From Desulfurococcales archaeon (lineage in GTDB: Archaea; Thermoproteota; Thermoprotei_A; Sulfolobales; WANQ01), in NCBI GenBank assembly GCA_027043985.1, contig JALUDQ010000040.1, positions 1 to 5,969 on the forward strand: a stretch of DNA of 5,969 nucleotides, written 5' to 3'. Shown here piece after piece: positions 1 through 5,969 of the stretch. Each line of letters opens with the position of its first letter. Position 1 is the stretch's first letter. The translations under genes were made by a program, and so were the position numbers. The notes under the pieces are model-generated. The model made no database searches. It was given only the letters and a program-made list of their open reading frames with translations, and had not been told where the DNA came from.

Positions 1-799
1 AATATAGTTCTAAGCCGTCCTCAGCTAGTACACGTACAATACCTTTGGATTCCTCAACAATGTCTTCAACTTTACCTTTAATGAACCTCGTTATACCGAT
101 AAATTCTGCAACAAACACAGTCTCCGGCCTATTGTATATTTCCTCAGGTGTTCCTATCTGCTGTATCTTACCCTTATTTATCACTGCTATTCTATCACAT
201 ATAGCAAAAGCCTCAGCTTGGTCATGAGTAACATAGACAGATGTTATCTTGAGCTCCTTCTGTAGTTTCCTAAGTTCGAATCTAACCTGCTCTCTAAGCT
301 TAGCGTCCAAGTTGCTCAACGGCTCATCGAATAACAAGGCTCGAGGATACAATACTATGGCTCTAGCCACAGCTACACGTTGCTGCTGACCACCCGATAA
401 TTGGTGGGGATAACGGTTTAGTAGCTCAGAGATCTGGAGAAGTTCAGCTGCCCACTTAACACGTTTCCTTATCTCTTCCTCGGGAAGCTTACGCAATCTT
501 AACCCAAAAGCAATGTTCTCGAAAACTGTTAGATGGGGGAATAGAGCCCAGCTCTGGAAAACCATTCCAAGGTTTCTCTTCTCGGGTGGAACATCTGTTA
601 TATCCTCATCTCCTATGTATACTCTCCCCTTATCCGGTTTTGTTAGTCCAGCAATTATTCTAAGAGTTGTTGTCTTGCCACTACCGGAAGGACCAAGTAG
701 ACCGAAGAACTCGCCATCCTTTATCTCAAGGTAGGGTATATCAGCTGCTACGACTTTACCGTATTTTTTTACTATGTCTTTCAATAGTATTCGGGGCAT
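1..799 (-). CDS. ABC importer ATPase, PotA/FbpC type (3' end cut off by window)
   Basis: This is the cytosolic ATPase that drives the importer encoded just upstream. Translated from the ATG at 799 it gives 266 open codons to the window edge with no stop. All nucleotide-binding motifs are present: aromatic A-loop Tyr13, Walker A GPSGSGKT (residues 36-43), Q-loop Gln82 in VFQSWALFPH, signature LSGGQ (134-138), Walker B ALLFDEP (154-160), D-loop SNLD (162-165) and switch His192 in VTHDQAEA. The segment GTPEEIYNRP (216-225) is typical of the PotA/FbpC/MalK group, and the C-terminal TOBE-like region is just beginning at the cut. Family members are usually about 350 residues, so roughly 90 are probably missing. 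The gene starts 4 bases after the permease stop. The family transports polyamines, iron, sugars and other solutes, so the ATPase alone does not give the substrate. Confidence 0.95.
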   Translation of the reverse strand, partial: MPRILLKDIVKKYGKVVAADIPYLEIKDGEFFGLLGPSGSGKTTTLRIIAGLTKPDKGRVYIGDEDITDVPPEKRNLGMVFQSWALFPHLTVFENIAFGLRLRKLPEEEIRKRVKWAAELLQISELLNRYPHQLSGGQQQRVAVARAIVLYPRALLFDEPLSNLDAKLREQVRFELRKLQKELKITSVYVTHDQAEAFAICDRIAVINKGKIQQIGTPEEIYNRPETVFVAEFIGITRFIKGKVEDIVEESKGIVRVLAEDGLELY

Positions 800-803
800 T
801 TCC

Positions 804-1613
804 CTACCCTCCTCCTAGTCCTAGTGAGACTTGTAGGTATTTTTCGAAGAATAAAGCAATTACTATAGAAGGTACAAGGATGAATAAGCTCAGAGCTGCT
901 GCTGGCTGGGGTGTGAGATAGTATCCTCCAACATACTCGTATATAGCTATTGGTAGCGTCTTCACGGCTGGTGCTCCCAGTAGTAAGGTTAATATGAACT
1001 CGTTGAGAGACCATGAGAAAGCAAATATGCCTCCCGCGAGTATTCCCCTCCACGTCATTGGTATGTATACTTTTCTTATAACTTGTAGCCTCGTAGCCCC
1101 TAACACTCTTGCCGCTTCTTCGAGGTCTCTTGGTACTTGCATGAATGCTGCAGTAACGCTTCTAAGAGTATATGGTATTGCTCCTATCATGTGGGCTGGT
1201 ATTAGAGCCCAATAGTTTCCAAGTAGTCCTAGCCTAGTATAAAGCGGTAGTAATCCTATGCCTATTACTATTACTGGGAGAGCCATGTTCATGTTCACGA
1301 GATTCTCTGTAAAGATACTGAGTTTAGTCCTCCTAGTACCCAACACGTATCCAGCTGGGATTGAGAGTCCTAGAGTAGCTAGCATGACTAGTGGTGCTAG
1401 AGTATAGCTGTAGAAGAATGCCATTCTAGTGTCGGCGTGTTTGAATACCCAGGAGAACCATTTGAAACCCCATTCGGAGGGGAAGAGTTGGTAAGCATAC
1501 CATTTTTGGGCAAAAGCATATTCAACGAGAACCACCATTGGCAGGAGAATGTAGACTAATACTATTCCTATAACGGCTAAATCCCATATCCTCTGCCTTC
1601 TCTCTCCATACAC
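804..1613 (-). CDS. ABC transporter permease, second subunit (PotC/ThiP-like, EAA-loop family)
   Basis: This is an integral membrane subunit of the importer, 269 residues, the usual size for a PotC-type permease. About six hydrophobic segments are visible, near residues 11-31, 70-92, 105-127, 135-155, 190-213 and 238-256. The cytoplasmic EAA loop that docks on the ATPase is clear: EEAARVLGATRLQVIRKVYIP (165-185), with Glu166, Gly172 and Pro185 in the conserved places. The start is a GTG at 1613. It is chosen because GAGGTGAT lies 6 bases upstream, and the nearby ATG at 1609 is out of frame. The protein ends in a Gly-rich tail (LGLGGG) whose codons also form the Shine-Dalgarno site of the ATPase gene. 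The partner permease ends 7 bases upstream, and the pair probably forms a heterodimeric channel. Substrate unknown. Confidence 0.94.
   Translation of the reverse strand: MYGERRQRIWDLAVIGIVLVYILLPMVVLVEYAFAQKWYAYQLFPSEWGFKWFSWVFKHADTRMAFFYSYTLAPLVMLATLGLSIPAGYVLGTRRTKLSIFTENLVNMNMALPVIVIGIGLLPLYTRLGLLGNYWALIPAHMIGAIPYTLRSVTAAFMQVPRDLEEAARVLGATRLQVIRKVYIPMTWRGILAGGIFAFSWSLNEFILTLLLGAPAVKTLPIAIYEYVGGYYLTPQPAAALSLFILVPSIVIALFFEKYLQVSLGLGGG
807..816 (-). promoter_or_regulatory. Shine-Dalgarno site of the ATPase gene, inside the permease coding end
   Basis: On the minus strand this reads AGGAGGAGGG and holds two overlapping GGAGG cores, 8 and 11 bases before the ATG at 799. It is part of the last Gly codons of the permease at 804-1613. 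It supports the ATG at 799 and suggests translational coupling of the two genes. Confidence 0.75.
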
Positions 1614-1619
1614 TAGGCT

Positions 1620-1627
1620 ATCACCTC
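1620..1627 (-). promoter_or_regulatory. Shine-Dalgarno site deciding the GTG start of the second permease
   Basis: The minus strand reads GAGGTGAT, close to a full match to the archaeal anti-Shine-Dalgarno tail. It lies 6 bases before the GTG at 1613. The TGA stop of the first permease (1623-1621) is embedded in it, so a ribosome ending one gene sits at the start site of the next. Confidence 0.8.
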
Positions 1628-2505
1628 GTCTGCAAGACCACTTTTCTCGTGGTAAAGCGGAAGAATAGATAGCCGAGTGTTGCGGAAGCTATTATGTAGA
1701 ATACACCTGAAGTGTATGCCATCAAGTAGTTAAACCTTGTCGTAACATCAAGGTAGATCATAACGTTGAGGAACTGGGGCCAACTACCACCGAGTATTAA
1801 TGGTATAGAGACTCCAGCCATAGTGGCTAACAATATGATAGCGCTTGTAGCTATTAATGCGTACTTTGTTAACGGTATGAATATCTTACGTATTATAGTC
1901 CAAGTACCCGCCCCAAGACTCCTAGCTGCATCTATTAGTTCAGGATTAATCATTTGAAGAGGTCCATAGAATATTGCCACAGCTATAACAAAGCGAATCC
2001 AGACCTCACCAAACAATATACCTATGCCGTAGGGATCGTTAACCAATGGTATTGGTTCATGAATTATACCCAGCCTCATCAACAACCCATTGATTAATAG
2101 TGATAGGTAGCCTCGAGGCCATAGGAGAGTCCACCACATAAAGGCTCCAACAATATAGGGTGTAAATAGGGGTATGGTCATTACTGTTGATATCCTGCTC
2201 CAGATAGGGGGCTTCTTTACAGTCAAGTAGACAGCAAATAAATATCCAGCTAATACGCTGATTATTGTTGCTATTAGGCTAACATAGATTGTAAAGAATA
2301 GTGAATATAAGTAAGGACTTTCAGGAGCTAGGAATTCTTTGTACCCTGCGAGAGTAAAAGTTGCATTTACTTGTTCTCCAAATATAGAGATCCCAAAGGA
2401 ACCTAATATAACATTAATTATTGGGATGAAAACCATTATTATGATGAATACGTATAGGGGGAGGAGAAAAATAATTGATATCAAATCTTCCCTTGTGATC
2501 CTCAT
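1621..2505 (-). CDS. ABC transporter permease, first subunit (PotB/YnjC-like, EAA-loop family)
   Basis: This is an integral membrane subunit of the same importer, 294 residues. Hydrophobic segments lie near residues 8-36, 68-94, 104-130, 160-182, 213-236 and 262-283, giving six predicted helices. The stretch of about 30 residues after helix 1 (NATFTLAGYKEFLAPES) is the usual external segment of PotB/CysU-type permeases. The EAA loop is LIDAARSLGAGTWTIIRKIF followed by IP (190-211). Asp192 replaces the usual Glu, while Ala193, Ala194, Gly198 and Pro211 are kept. The ATG at 2505 is chosen because the protein begins with a short charged stretch and then helix 1, and AAGGGGT lies 5 bases upstream. 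The gap to the binding-protein stop is 17 bases. Binding protein, then permease, permease and ATPase is a standard importer order. Confidence 0.94.
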   Translation of the reverse strand: MRITREDLISIIFLLPLYVFIIIMVFIPIINVILGSFGISIFGEQVNATFTLAGYKEFLAPESPYLYSLFFTIYVSLIATIISVLAGYLFAVYLTVKKPPIWSRISTVMTIPLFTPYIVGAFMWWTLLWPRGYLSLLINGLLMRLGIIHEPIPLVNDPYGIGILFGEVWIRFVIAVAIFYGPLQMINPELIDAARSLGAGTWTIIRKIFIPLTKYALIATSAIILLATMAGVSIPLILGGSWPQFLNVMIYLDVTTRFNYLMAYTSGVFYIIASATLGYLFFRFTTRKVVLQTR

Positions 2506-2522
2506 TGTTGACCCCTTGGTGT

Positions 2523-3890
2523 TTACTTTCTAGCGACTTCGTCTACCCATGTCTTCATCATCCAGAACATGTAGTCTGCATGCCTGAACCATAATGGACC
2601 AAATTCGCGCCACTTTATAAGATCGTTGTATGGCGGGTTTATAGGCCACCATGGCTGCTTCTTAACTTCGTCTGGTACATCTTTCCAGGCTTCGGTTACT
2701 GCTGGATATGCTCCTATCTTCTGTGGTATTAGCGCCTGGACTTTATTTGATAACAACCAGTTTATGAATACTAGTGCCGCAGCCTTGTGTGGTGCATTGA
2801 ATGGTATGAATACTCCGTCGAATGGTCCTGGCATTGTTGGTTCTGGTATATACATTCCTACCCAGTTGGGGTCTAGTCTACCGGATTCTACTTCTTGCAT
2901 TGTGATTGATATCCACATAGGCTCTAGTGTTACCTCACCAGCTTCGAATAATTCTATTGTTGCCTTGTTTCCTTGTGGGTAATTACCTGGCTGGTACATG
3001 TATTTCTCTAGTTCGTTGAGGTATTCCCAGAAGTTCATACCGTACTTGCCCTTGCTATAGAATATTTCCTTAGCGTGTTCTTCGGTAAACTTTACAAAGG
3101 CGAACTTATCGTAGCCGTAGAACCATTCTGCTAGACCCATTAGGAATGTGTGACCACTACCACCTTTGTTGGGATCGCAGTATGTAAACTGTCCTGGATG
3201 CTTTTTAACCCAGTCTAGCAGCTCGTCAAAGGATTTCGGTAGGTCGTCTGGATACTTGTACAAGTCCTTTCTGTATAGGAATCCTACCCACCATGCTAGT
3301 ATTGGTAGGTGCCTACCGTTTGTCGGGTACATGTCGTGGAAGTATCTTGCTACGAAGGGTATGCCCTTAGAGTTTGGTATTATTTCAGCGAGGTTTACAT
3401 CCCATACTGCTCCAGCTTCATAGGCCATTGCGAAAGGCTTTGACCAAGCTAATACTACGTCTATGTCGCCTGTCTCCTTGCCAGCCTCTTTCTCGCTTAT
3501 GATCTTTTGAACTGTATCAAACCAGCTTCCATGTACATAGGTACACTTTATACCAGTTTCAGCTGTAAAGTTCTGGCAGAGCTCTGTGAAGAAGTCTCTC
3601 TCATAGGTGCTTCCAAAGCCATACCAGACTACTTGGCCCTCCTTCTTAGCTAACTGCTCTATCTGATCCCATGAGAGAGAATAGACGTTTTTCTCATTTA
3701 GTTTTTCTACTCCTGGCGCTACTGTCTGAGTAATAGTAGTTGTTACCGTTTGCGCTCCTCCAGTTGTTTGCGTAACAGTCGTCGTAACAGTTTGTACTTT
3801 ACCCGATACCGTAGCACTTGCTATACCATAGCCTATAACTATTCCCACTATTAACACAATTATTGCCGTTATAACGAGTTTGGAATCCAT
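2523..3890 (-). CDS. Membrane-anchored ABC substrate-binding protein, YnjB-like
   Basis: This is the extracellular solute receptor of the importer, 455 residues. A single hydrophobic segment (about residues 5-27) has no lipobox Cys, so it is probably an uncleaved or signal-type membrane anchor. A Thr-rich stalk (33-57) built from two near-identical ten-residue units follows. The binding domain starts near residue 72. WDQIEQLAKKEGQVVWYGFG, the ISEKEAGKETGDIDVVLAW stretch and HPGQFTY resemble the YnjB group (COG4134) of spermidine/iron/thiamine-like binding proteins; this is my recognition from pattern, not a search result. The ligand is not known, but the domain is very rich in Trp and Tyr. 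Cys105 and Cys116 could form a disulfide, and Asn107-Phe-Thr is an N-glycosylation sequon. The ATG at 3890 has a GGGGG-containing Shine-Dalgarno 8 bases upstream. It is the first gene of the importer operon. Confidence 0.93.
   Translation of the reverse strand: MDSKLVITAIIVLIVGIVIGYGIASATVSGKVQTVTTTVTQTTGGAQTVTTTITQTVAPGVEKLNEKNVYSLSWDQIEQLAKKEGQVVWYGFGSTYERDFFTELCQNFTAETGIKCTYVHGSWFDTVQKIISEKEAGKETGDIDVVLAWSKPFAMAYEAGAVWDVNLAEIIPNSKGIPFVARYFHDMYPTNGRHLPILAWWVGFLYRKDLYKYPDDLPKSFDELLDWVKKHPGQFTYCDPNKGGSGHTFLMGLAEWFYGYDKFAFVKFTEEHAKEIFYSKGKYGMNFWEYLNELEKYMYQPGNYPQGNKATIELFEAGEVTLEPMWISITMQEVESGRLDPNWVGMYIPEPTMPGPFDGVFIPFNAPHKAAALVFINWLLSNKVQALIPQKIGAYPAVTEAWKDVPDEVKKQPWWPINPPYNDLIKWREFGPLWFRHADYMFWMMKTWVDEVARK
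3723..3794 (-). repeat. Duplicated Thr-rich stalk unit in the binding protein
   Basis: Residues 33-42 (QTVTTTVTQT) and 47-56 (QTVTTTITQT) differ only by Val to Ile and are split by TGGA. The DNA copies (3765-3794 and 3723-3752) differ at several synonymous sites, so this is not a recent exact duplication. Thr-rich linkers between an N-terminal anchor and the ligand-binding domain are common in archaeal binding proteins and are often O-glycosylated; glycosylation here is inference. Confidence 0.8.
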
Positions 3891-3898
3891 TCCATTAA

Positions 3899-3906
3899 CC
3901 CCCTTT
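3899..3906 (-). promoter_or_regulatory. Shine-Dalgarno site of the binding-protein gene
   Basis: The minus strand reads AAAGGGGG, with the G run (3903-3899) ending 8 bases before the ATG at 3890. It supports that start over the out-of-frame ATG at 3895. Confidence 0.65.
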
Positions 3907-3911
3907 AAAAT

Positions 3912-3935
3912 TCAGACCTCTGAGATATTTTATCT
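3912..3935. promoter_or_regulatory. Two adjacent inverted repeats in the importer leader (possible operator)
   Basis: On the plus strand, TCAGA-CC-TCTGA (3912-3923) directly abuts AGATA-TTT-TATCT (3923-3935), sharing one base. Each has perfect five-base arms. They lie around and just after the predicted transcription start of the importer operon, where a repressor would block archaeal RNA polymerase. Short palindromes occur by chance in AT-rich DNA, so an operator role is only a suggestion. Confidence 0.3.
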
Positions 3936-3948
3936 TCAATCTAACTCC

Positions 3949-3965
3949 ATATATACTTTTTCTTC
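3949..3965 (-). promoter_or_regulatory. TATA box and BRE for the importer operon
   Basis: The minus strand shows a purine-rich BRE-like run (GAAGAAAAAG, 3965-3956) followed directly by TATATAT (3955-3949). Transcription would start about 26 bases downstream, near 3926, leaving a leader of about 35 bases that holds the Shine-Dalgarno site. The match to archaeal TFB/TBP promoters is good, but no start site has been measured. Confidence 0.65.
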
Positions 3966-3990
3966 TGCTGAACACTATATTTTTAAAATA

Positions 3991-4072
3991 ATATAATTGA
4001 ATAAACTAACCAGTATACTTGTAGAAAACCCTACTCCTCTGAAAATATTACCACACTATAGAGTAGTTAGTC
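3991..4072. other. Non-coding spacer after the kinase gene, no clear terminator
   Basis: The 182-base gap between the kinase and binding-protein genes is AT-rich. This upstream half has only T4 runs on the minus strand (for example within GGGTTTTC near 4026-4033) and no long T tract or strong hairpin. Termination after the kinase is therefore not evident, and some readthrough into the importer operon is possible. Confidence 0.45.
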
Positions 4073-4984
4073 TCAGCCCAGACAAAATCCGCCTATACAA
4101 CTACACGCTCTTGCCCCAGCCTTATTTCCCTCCAAGGAGGCTTCAATAAAGGATTTTTCTGAGAGTATTGATGCTATTACAGCCGCGTTATATGCATCTC
4201 CAGCGCCGGTGCAATCAATTATTTTTGAGACCTTGTATGGTTCTACCCTAAACTCTTTTACACTAACATTATTTTCCATTACAAAAACTCTACTACCTTT
4301 TTCTCCCTCTTTTAAGAATAGTGCCTTAGCATTAATTGTTTTGAGTAGACTAACTAGGCATTCTACTAGATCTTTGCGCCTGCATAAGTATTTTGCTTCA
4401 ACTCTATTAATGAATACATAATCCAATAACCCGTTAAGCTGTTGTATAAATTCAGGGTAGTATTGTGCTATTCCCTCTAGGTCTAAACTCGTTGACTTAT
4501 TATTCTCCTTGGAATAGTATAGTATTCTTAGTAGAGTACGCCCCCTATCTATATTGAGAGCCGAGTAACCGGAGACATGAACGTGTCTTGTACTGGCTAC
4601 TATTTGTCTTATCTCGTTTTCCTCTAGTTTAAAATACTTGTTGGACCCCCTCGATCCTATAATGGTTTTTCTACCCATAGAGTTTACTAGCACTATCATG
4701 AACCCTGTCACTGCCTCTTTAATCTTCTGTACATACATTGTATCTATTTTTCTATTGTTTAATTCTTCTACTATGTGTCTCCCTAATACATCACTACCTA
4801 CTGCTCCTAAGATTCTTGTTTTTAATCCCATGTATGCTAGGTTTGAAGCAATATTTGCTCCAACGCCACCAACTGCTATCTTGGCGTCGGATGTAATTAA
4901 TGATATATCGTCTACTAGTTCCCCATCAAATCTTACTATAATGTCTATATTCATGTCGCCTAGAATAGTTACATCTACGGTCAT
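4073..4984 (-). CDS. PfkB (ribokinase) family carbohydrate or nucleoside kinase
   Basis: A cytosolic kinase expected to transfer phosphate to a sugar, sugar acid or nucleoside hydroxyl. From the ATG at 4984 it has 303 residues, normal for the family. Motifs: GDMNID near the N terminus (9-14), with Asp14 at the usual substrate position; GGVGANIASNLA (39-50) followed by GAVGSDVLG (60-68); NRVE (193-196), the NxxE metal-site motif; and DCTGAGDAYNAA (257-268), the anion-hole motif with catalytic base Asp263. A TTG at 5050 in the same frame would add 22 residues overlapping the upstream gene; it is rejected because it lacks a Shine-Dalgarno and the family fold begins near the ATG. The ATG itself has only a weak GGCGAT. 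The gene is more AT-rich than its neighbours, and the C terminus is Cys-rich. The exact substrate cannot be assigned. Confidence 0.93.
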   Translation of the reverse strand: MTVDVTILGDMNIDIIVRFDGELVDDISLITSDAKIAVGGVGANIASNLAYMGLKTRILGAVGSDVLGRHIVEELNNRKIDTMYVQKIKEAVTGFMIVLVNSMGRKTIIGSRGSNKYFKLEENEIRQIVASTRHVHVSGYSALNIDRGRTLLRILYYSKENNKSTSLDLEGIAQYYPEFIQQLNGLLDYVFINRVEAKYLCRRKDLVECLVSLLKTINAKALFLKEGEKGSRVFVMENNVSVKEFRVEPYKVSKIIDCTGAGDAYNAAVIASILSEKSFIEASLEGNKAGARACSCIGGFCLG

Positions 4985-5021
4985 GTTATCGCCGGAAGAG
5001 AAGATGTTGGAAAAGGCGTTG

Positions 5022-5957
5022 CTATTGCTTTCTTCTAAGTTCTCTAACAATATTCATGAGTTTTCTTACGCGCTGAGGGTCAACGGGGTTTTGGGTTATT
5101 CCTTTAACTTTGAAGTATGTTCCAACTATTGCGCCATCAGCTACACTTAACAGTTCCCTAGCGTTATCTGGGTTTAGACCCGATCCTATTATTACTGGTC
5201 TATTCGGTGCCGCCATCTTAGCTCTCAAAACATCTTCTTTTGTTGGCGGGCTCCCGGTCATTGTGCCCGTTACTATTAGTGCGTCAGCCATGTAGAAGTC
5301 TGTCCATGTTGCATGGGTTTCTATGTCTATTCCTGGGAAGACCACGGAGTGCTTCTTAACTATATCTGCGAAGAACTTTATATCCCATGCATGGAGGAGC
5401 TTCCGGAGCCTCATTAAGTCAGCAGCATTGCCATGATCAAACTCGCCCGTATCCCATACAGCTGCACCAGTGTAGAGACATACTCTTATGAACTTGGCTC
5501 CAGCCGCCTTGGCTATACCTAGTGCTACTCTCCCACCATTATGGATAACAGTTATGCCTGCTGGCACGTTTACCTCTTTTATCACTTCTCTCGCCGCTAC
5601 AGCGTGGGCTGCGATTTCTTCTGGTGGTATTCGCTGTGCTCCAGAATAGTATGGAAGATCCCACATATTCTCGACAATTATACCGTCTACTCCTCCTTCC
5701 ACTAGGGCTCTCGCATCCTTCAATGCCTCTTCTATTATCTTATCCATACTCCATCCCTCATATGCTGGCGAGCCTGGGAGAGGCATTAAGTGCACCATTC
5801 CTATAATGGGTTTATCTACTCCAAATAATTCCTCGAGGCTCTGCAGCCTCTTAGAGTAGAAGTTCTTAGCCCACTCAGGGATTAGATTATCTATTTTGAA
5901 GACTCTACCCAAACCATGCACCACTAATAACATGCGATACAATGATTTAAAACACAT
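5022..5957 (-). CDS. BtpA/SgcQ-family TIM-barrel protein (start uncertain)
   Basis: A soluble protein of the BtpA/SgcQ family (COG0434). Family-typical stretches are IIGMVHLMPLPGSPAYEG (51-68), GGVDGIIVENMWDLPY (88-103), GAKFIRVCLYTGAAVWDTG (153-171), DALIVTGTMTGSPPT (225-239), PVIIGSGLNPDN (254-265) and ADGAIVGTYFKVKG (273-286). The last two resemble the phosphate-binding end of phosphate-dependent TIM barrels. Cyanobacterial BtpA affects photosystem I stability, while SgcQ sits in an E. coli sugar-type operon, so the general activity is not settled; a sugar-phosphate or nucleoside role is inference. The frame stays open to the right edge, and ATG 5957 is the first ATG in view. About 50 residues precede the conserved core, more than in SgcQ, so ATG 5933, GTG 5924 or GTG 5921 may be the true start. 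The gene lies 37 bases upstream of the kinase and is probably cotranscribed with it. Confidence 0.9.
   Translation of the reverse strand: MCFKSLYRMLLVVHGLGRVFKIDNLIPEWAKNFYSKRLQSLEELFGVDKPIIGMVHLMPLPGSPAYEGWSMDKIIEEALKDARALVEGGVDGIIVENMWDLPYYSGAQRIPPEEIAAHAVAAREVIKEVNVPAGITVIHNGGRVALGIAKAAGAKFIRVCLYTGAAVWDTGEFDHGNAADLMRLRKLLHAWDIKFFADIVKKHSVVFPGIDIETHATWTDFYMADALIVTGTMTGSPPTKEDVLRAKMAAPNRPVIIGSGLNPDNARELLSVADGAIVGTYFKVKGITQNPVDPQRVRKLMNIVRELRRKQ
5945..5952 (-). promoter_or_regulatory. Possible TATA box for the btpA-kinase operon
   Basis: The minus strand reads TTTTAAAT, a good archaeal TATA sequence. Its centre is about 24-28 bases from the GTG codons at 5924 and 5921, the spacing expected for a leaderless message starting there. 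No clear purine BRE precedes it, and it lies inside the longest reading frame, so it is tentative. Confidence 0.35.
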
Positions 5958-5969
5958 AGTGCTAATTAG

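Noticed and set aside
781..1053. Minus-strand open frame of 90 codons overlapping the second permease
   Set aside because: It is a different frame of a well-supported permease gene, without recognisable motifs.
2626..2982. Plus-strand open frame of 118 codons opposite the binding-protein gene
   Set aside because: It is a complement-strand shadow of the strongly supported binding protein.
3981..3988. TTTTAAAA as a second TATA box
   Set aside because: It is plausible in composition, but it lies in a generally AT-rich stretch and has a weaker BRE than the TATATAT at 3949-3955.
4012..4034. AGTATACT palindrome and the small GTAG/CTAC inverted repeat as regulator site or terminator
   Set aside because: The arms are only four bases long, no T tract follows, and such matches are expected by chance in AT-rich spacer.
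4985..5050. TTG start at 5050 extending the kinase by 22 residues
   Set aside because: It overlaps the BtpA coding end by 29 bases, has no Shine-Dalgarno, and the extra Ser/Asn-rich stretch precedes the normal family N terminus.
4638..5150. Plus-strand open frame of 170 codons opposite the kinase and BtpA genes
   Set aside because: It is antisense to two genes with clear family motifs and shows no family-like pattern of its own.
1..5969. tRNA genes, CRISPR repeats, insertion sequences or defence genes
   Set aside because: Nearly all of the window is filled by six metabolic and transport genes, and I saw no repeat arrays, transposase motifs or tRNA-like signatures in the spacers.

Overview
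The window looks like chromosome of a hyperthermophilic crenarchaeon, most like the Desulfurococcales (Staphylothermus, Thermosphaera or Desulfurococcus type). This is inferred from several features: archaeal TATA boxes, Shine-Dalgarno motifs matching GGAGGTGAT, frequent ATA, AGA and AGG codons, tight operon packing, and a membrane-tethered substrate-binding protein with a Thr-rich stalk instead of a bacterial-type lipoprotein. No rRNA, tRNA or exact species marker is present, so the genus is not proven.

All six genes lie on the minus strand, so transcription runs from high to low coordinates. First come a BtpA/SgcQ-family TIM-barrel protein (5022-5957) and a PfkB-family sugar or nucleoside kinase (4073-4984), 37 bases apart. 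A 182-base non-coding gap (3891-4072) follows, with a good TATA/BRE promoter and two small adjacent inverted repeats in the predicted leader. After it comes a four-gene ABC importer operon: a YnjB-like extracellular binding protein (2523-3890), two permeases (1621-2505 and 804-1613), and a PotA/FbpC-type ATPase (from 799, running off the left edge). The gaps in the importer operon are 17, 7 and 4 bases, and Shine-Dalgarno sites sit in or next to the end of the preceding gene.

The importer parts make a complete set apart from the cut 3' end of the ATPase gene: one binding protein, two six-helix permeases with EAA loops, and one ATPase. A cytosolic PfkB kinase and a BtpA/SgcQ protein lie directly upstream in the same direction. 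This suggests an uptake-and-phosphorylation module for a small carbon compound, perhaps a sugar, a sugar acid or a nucleoside. The substrate cannot be read from the sequence, and the biochemical activity of BtpA/SgcQ proteins is not settled.

No mobile element, CRISPR array, RNA gene or defence system is visible. The most unusual points are the importer-kinase-BtpA grouping, the AT-rich kinase gene with its Cys-rich tail, the duplicated Thr-rich stalk of the binding protein, and the uncertain start of the BtpA gene.
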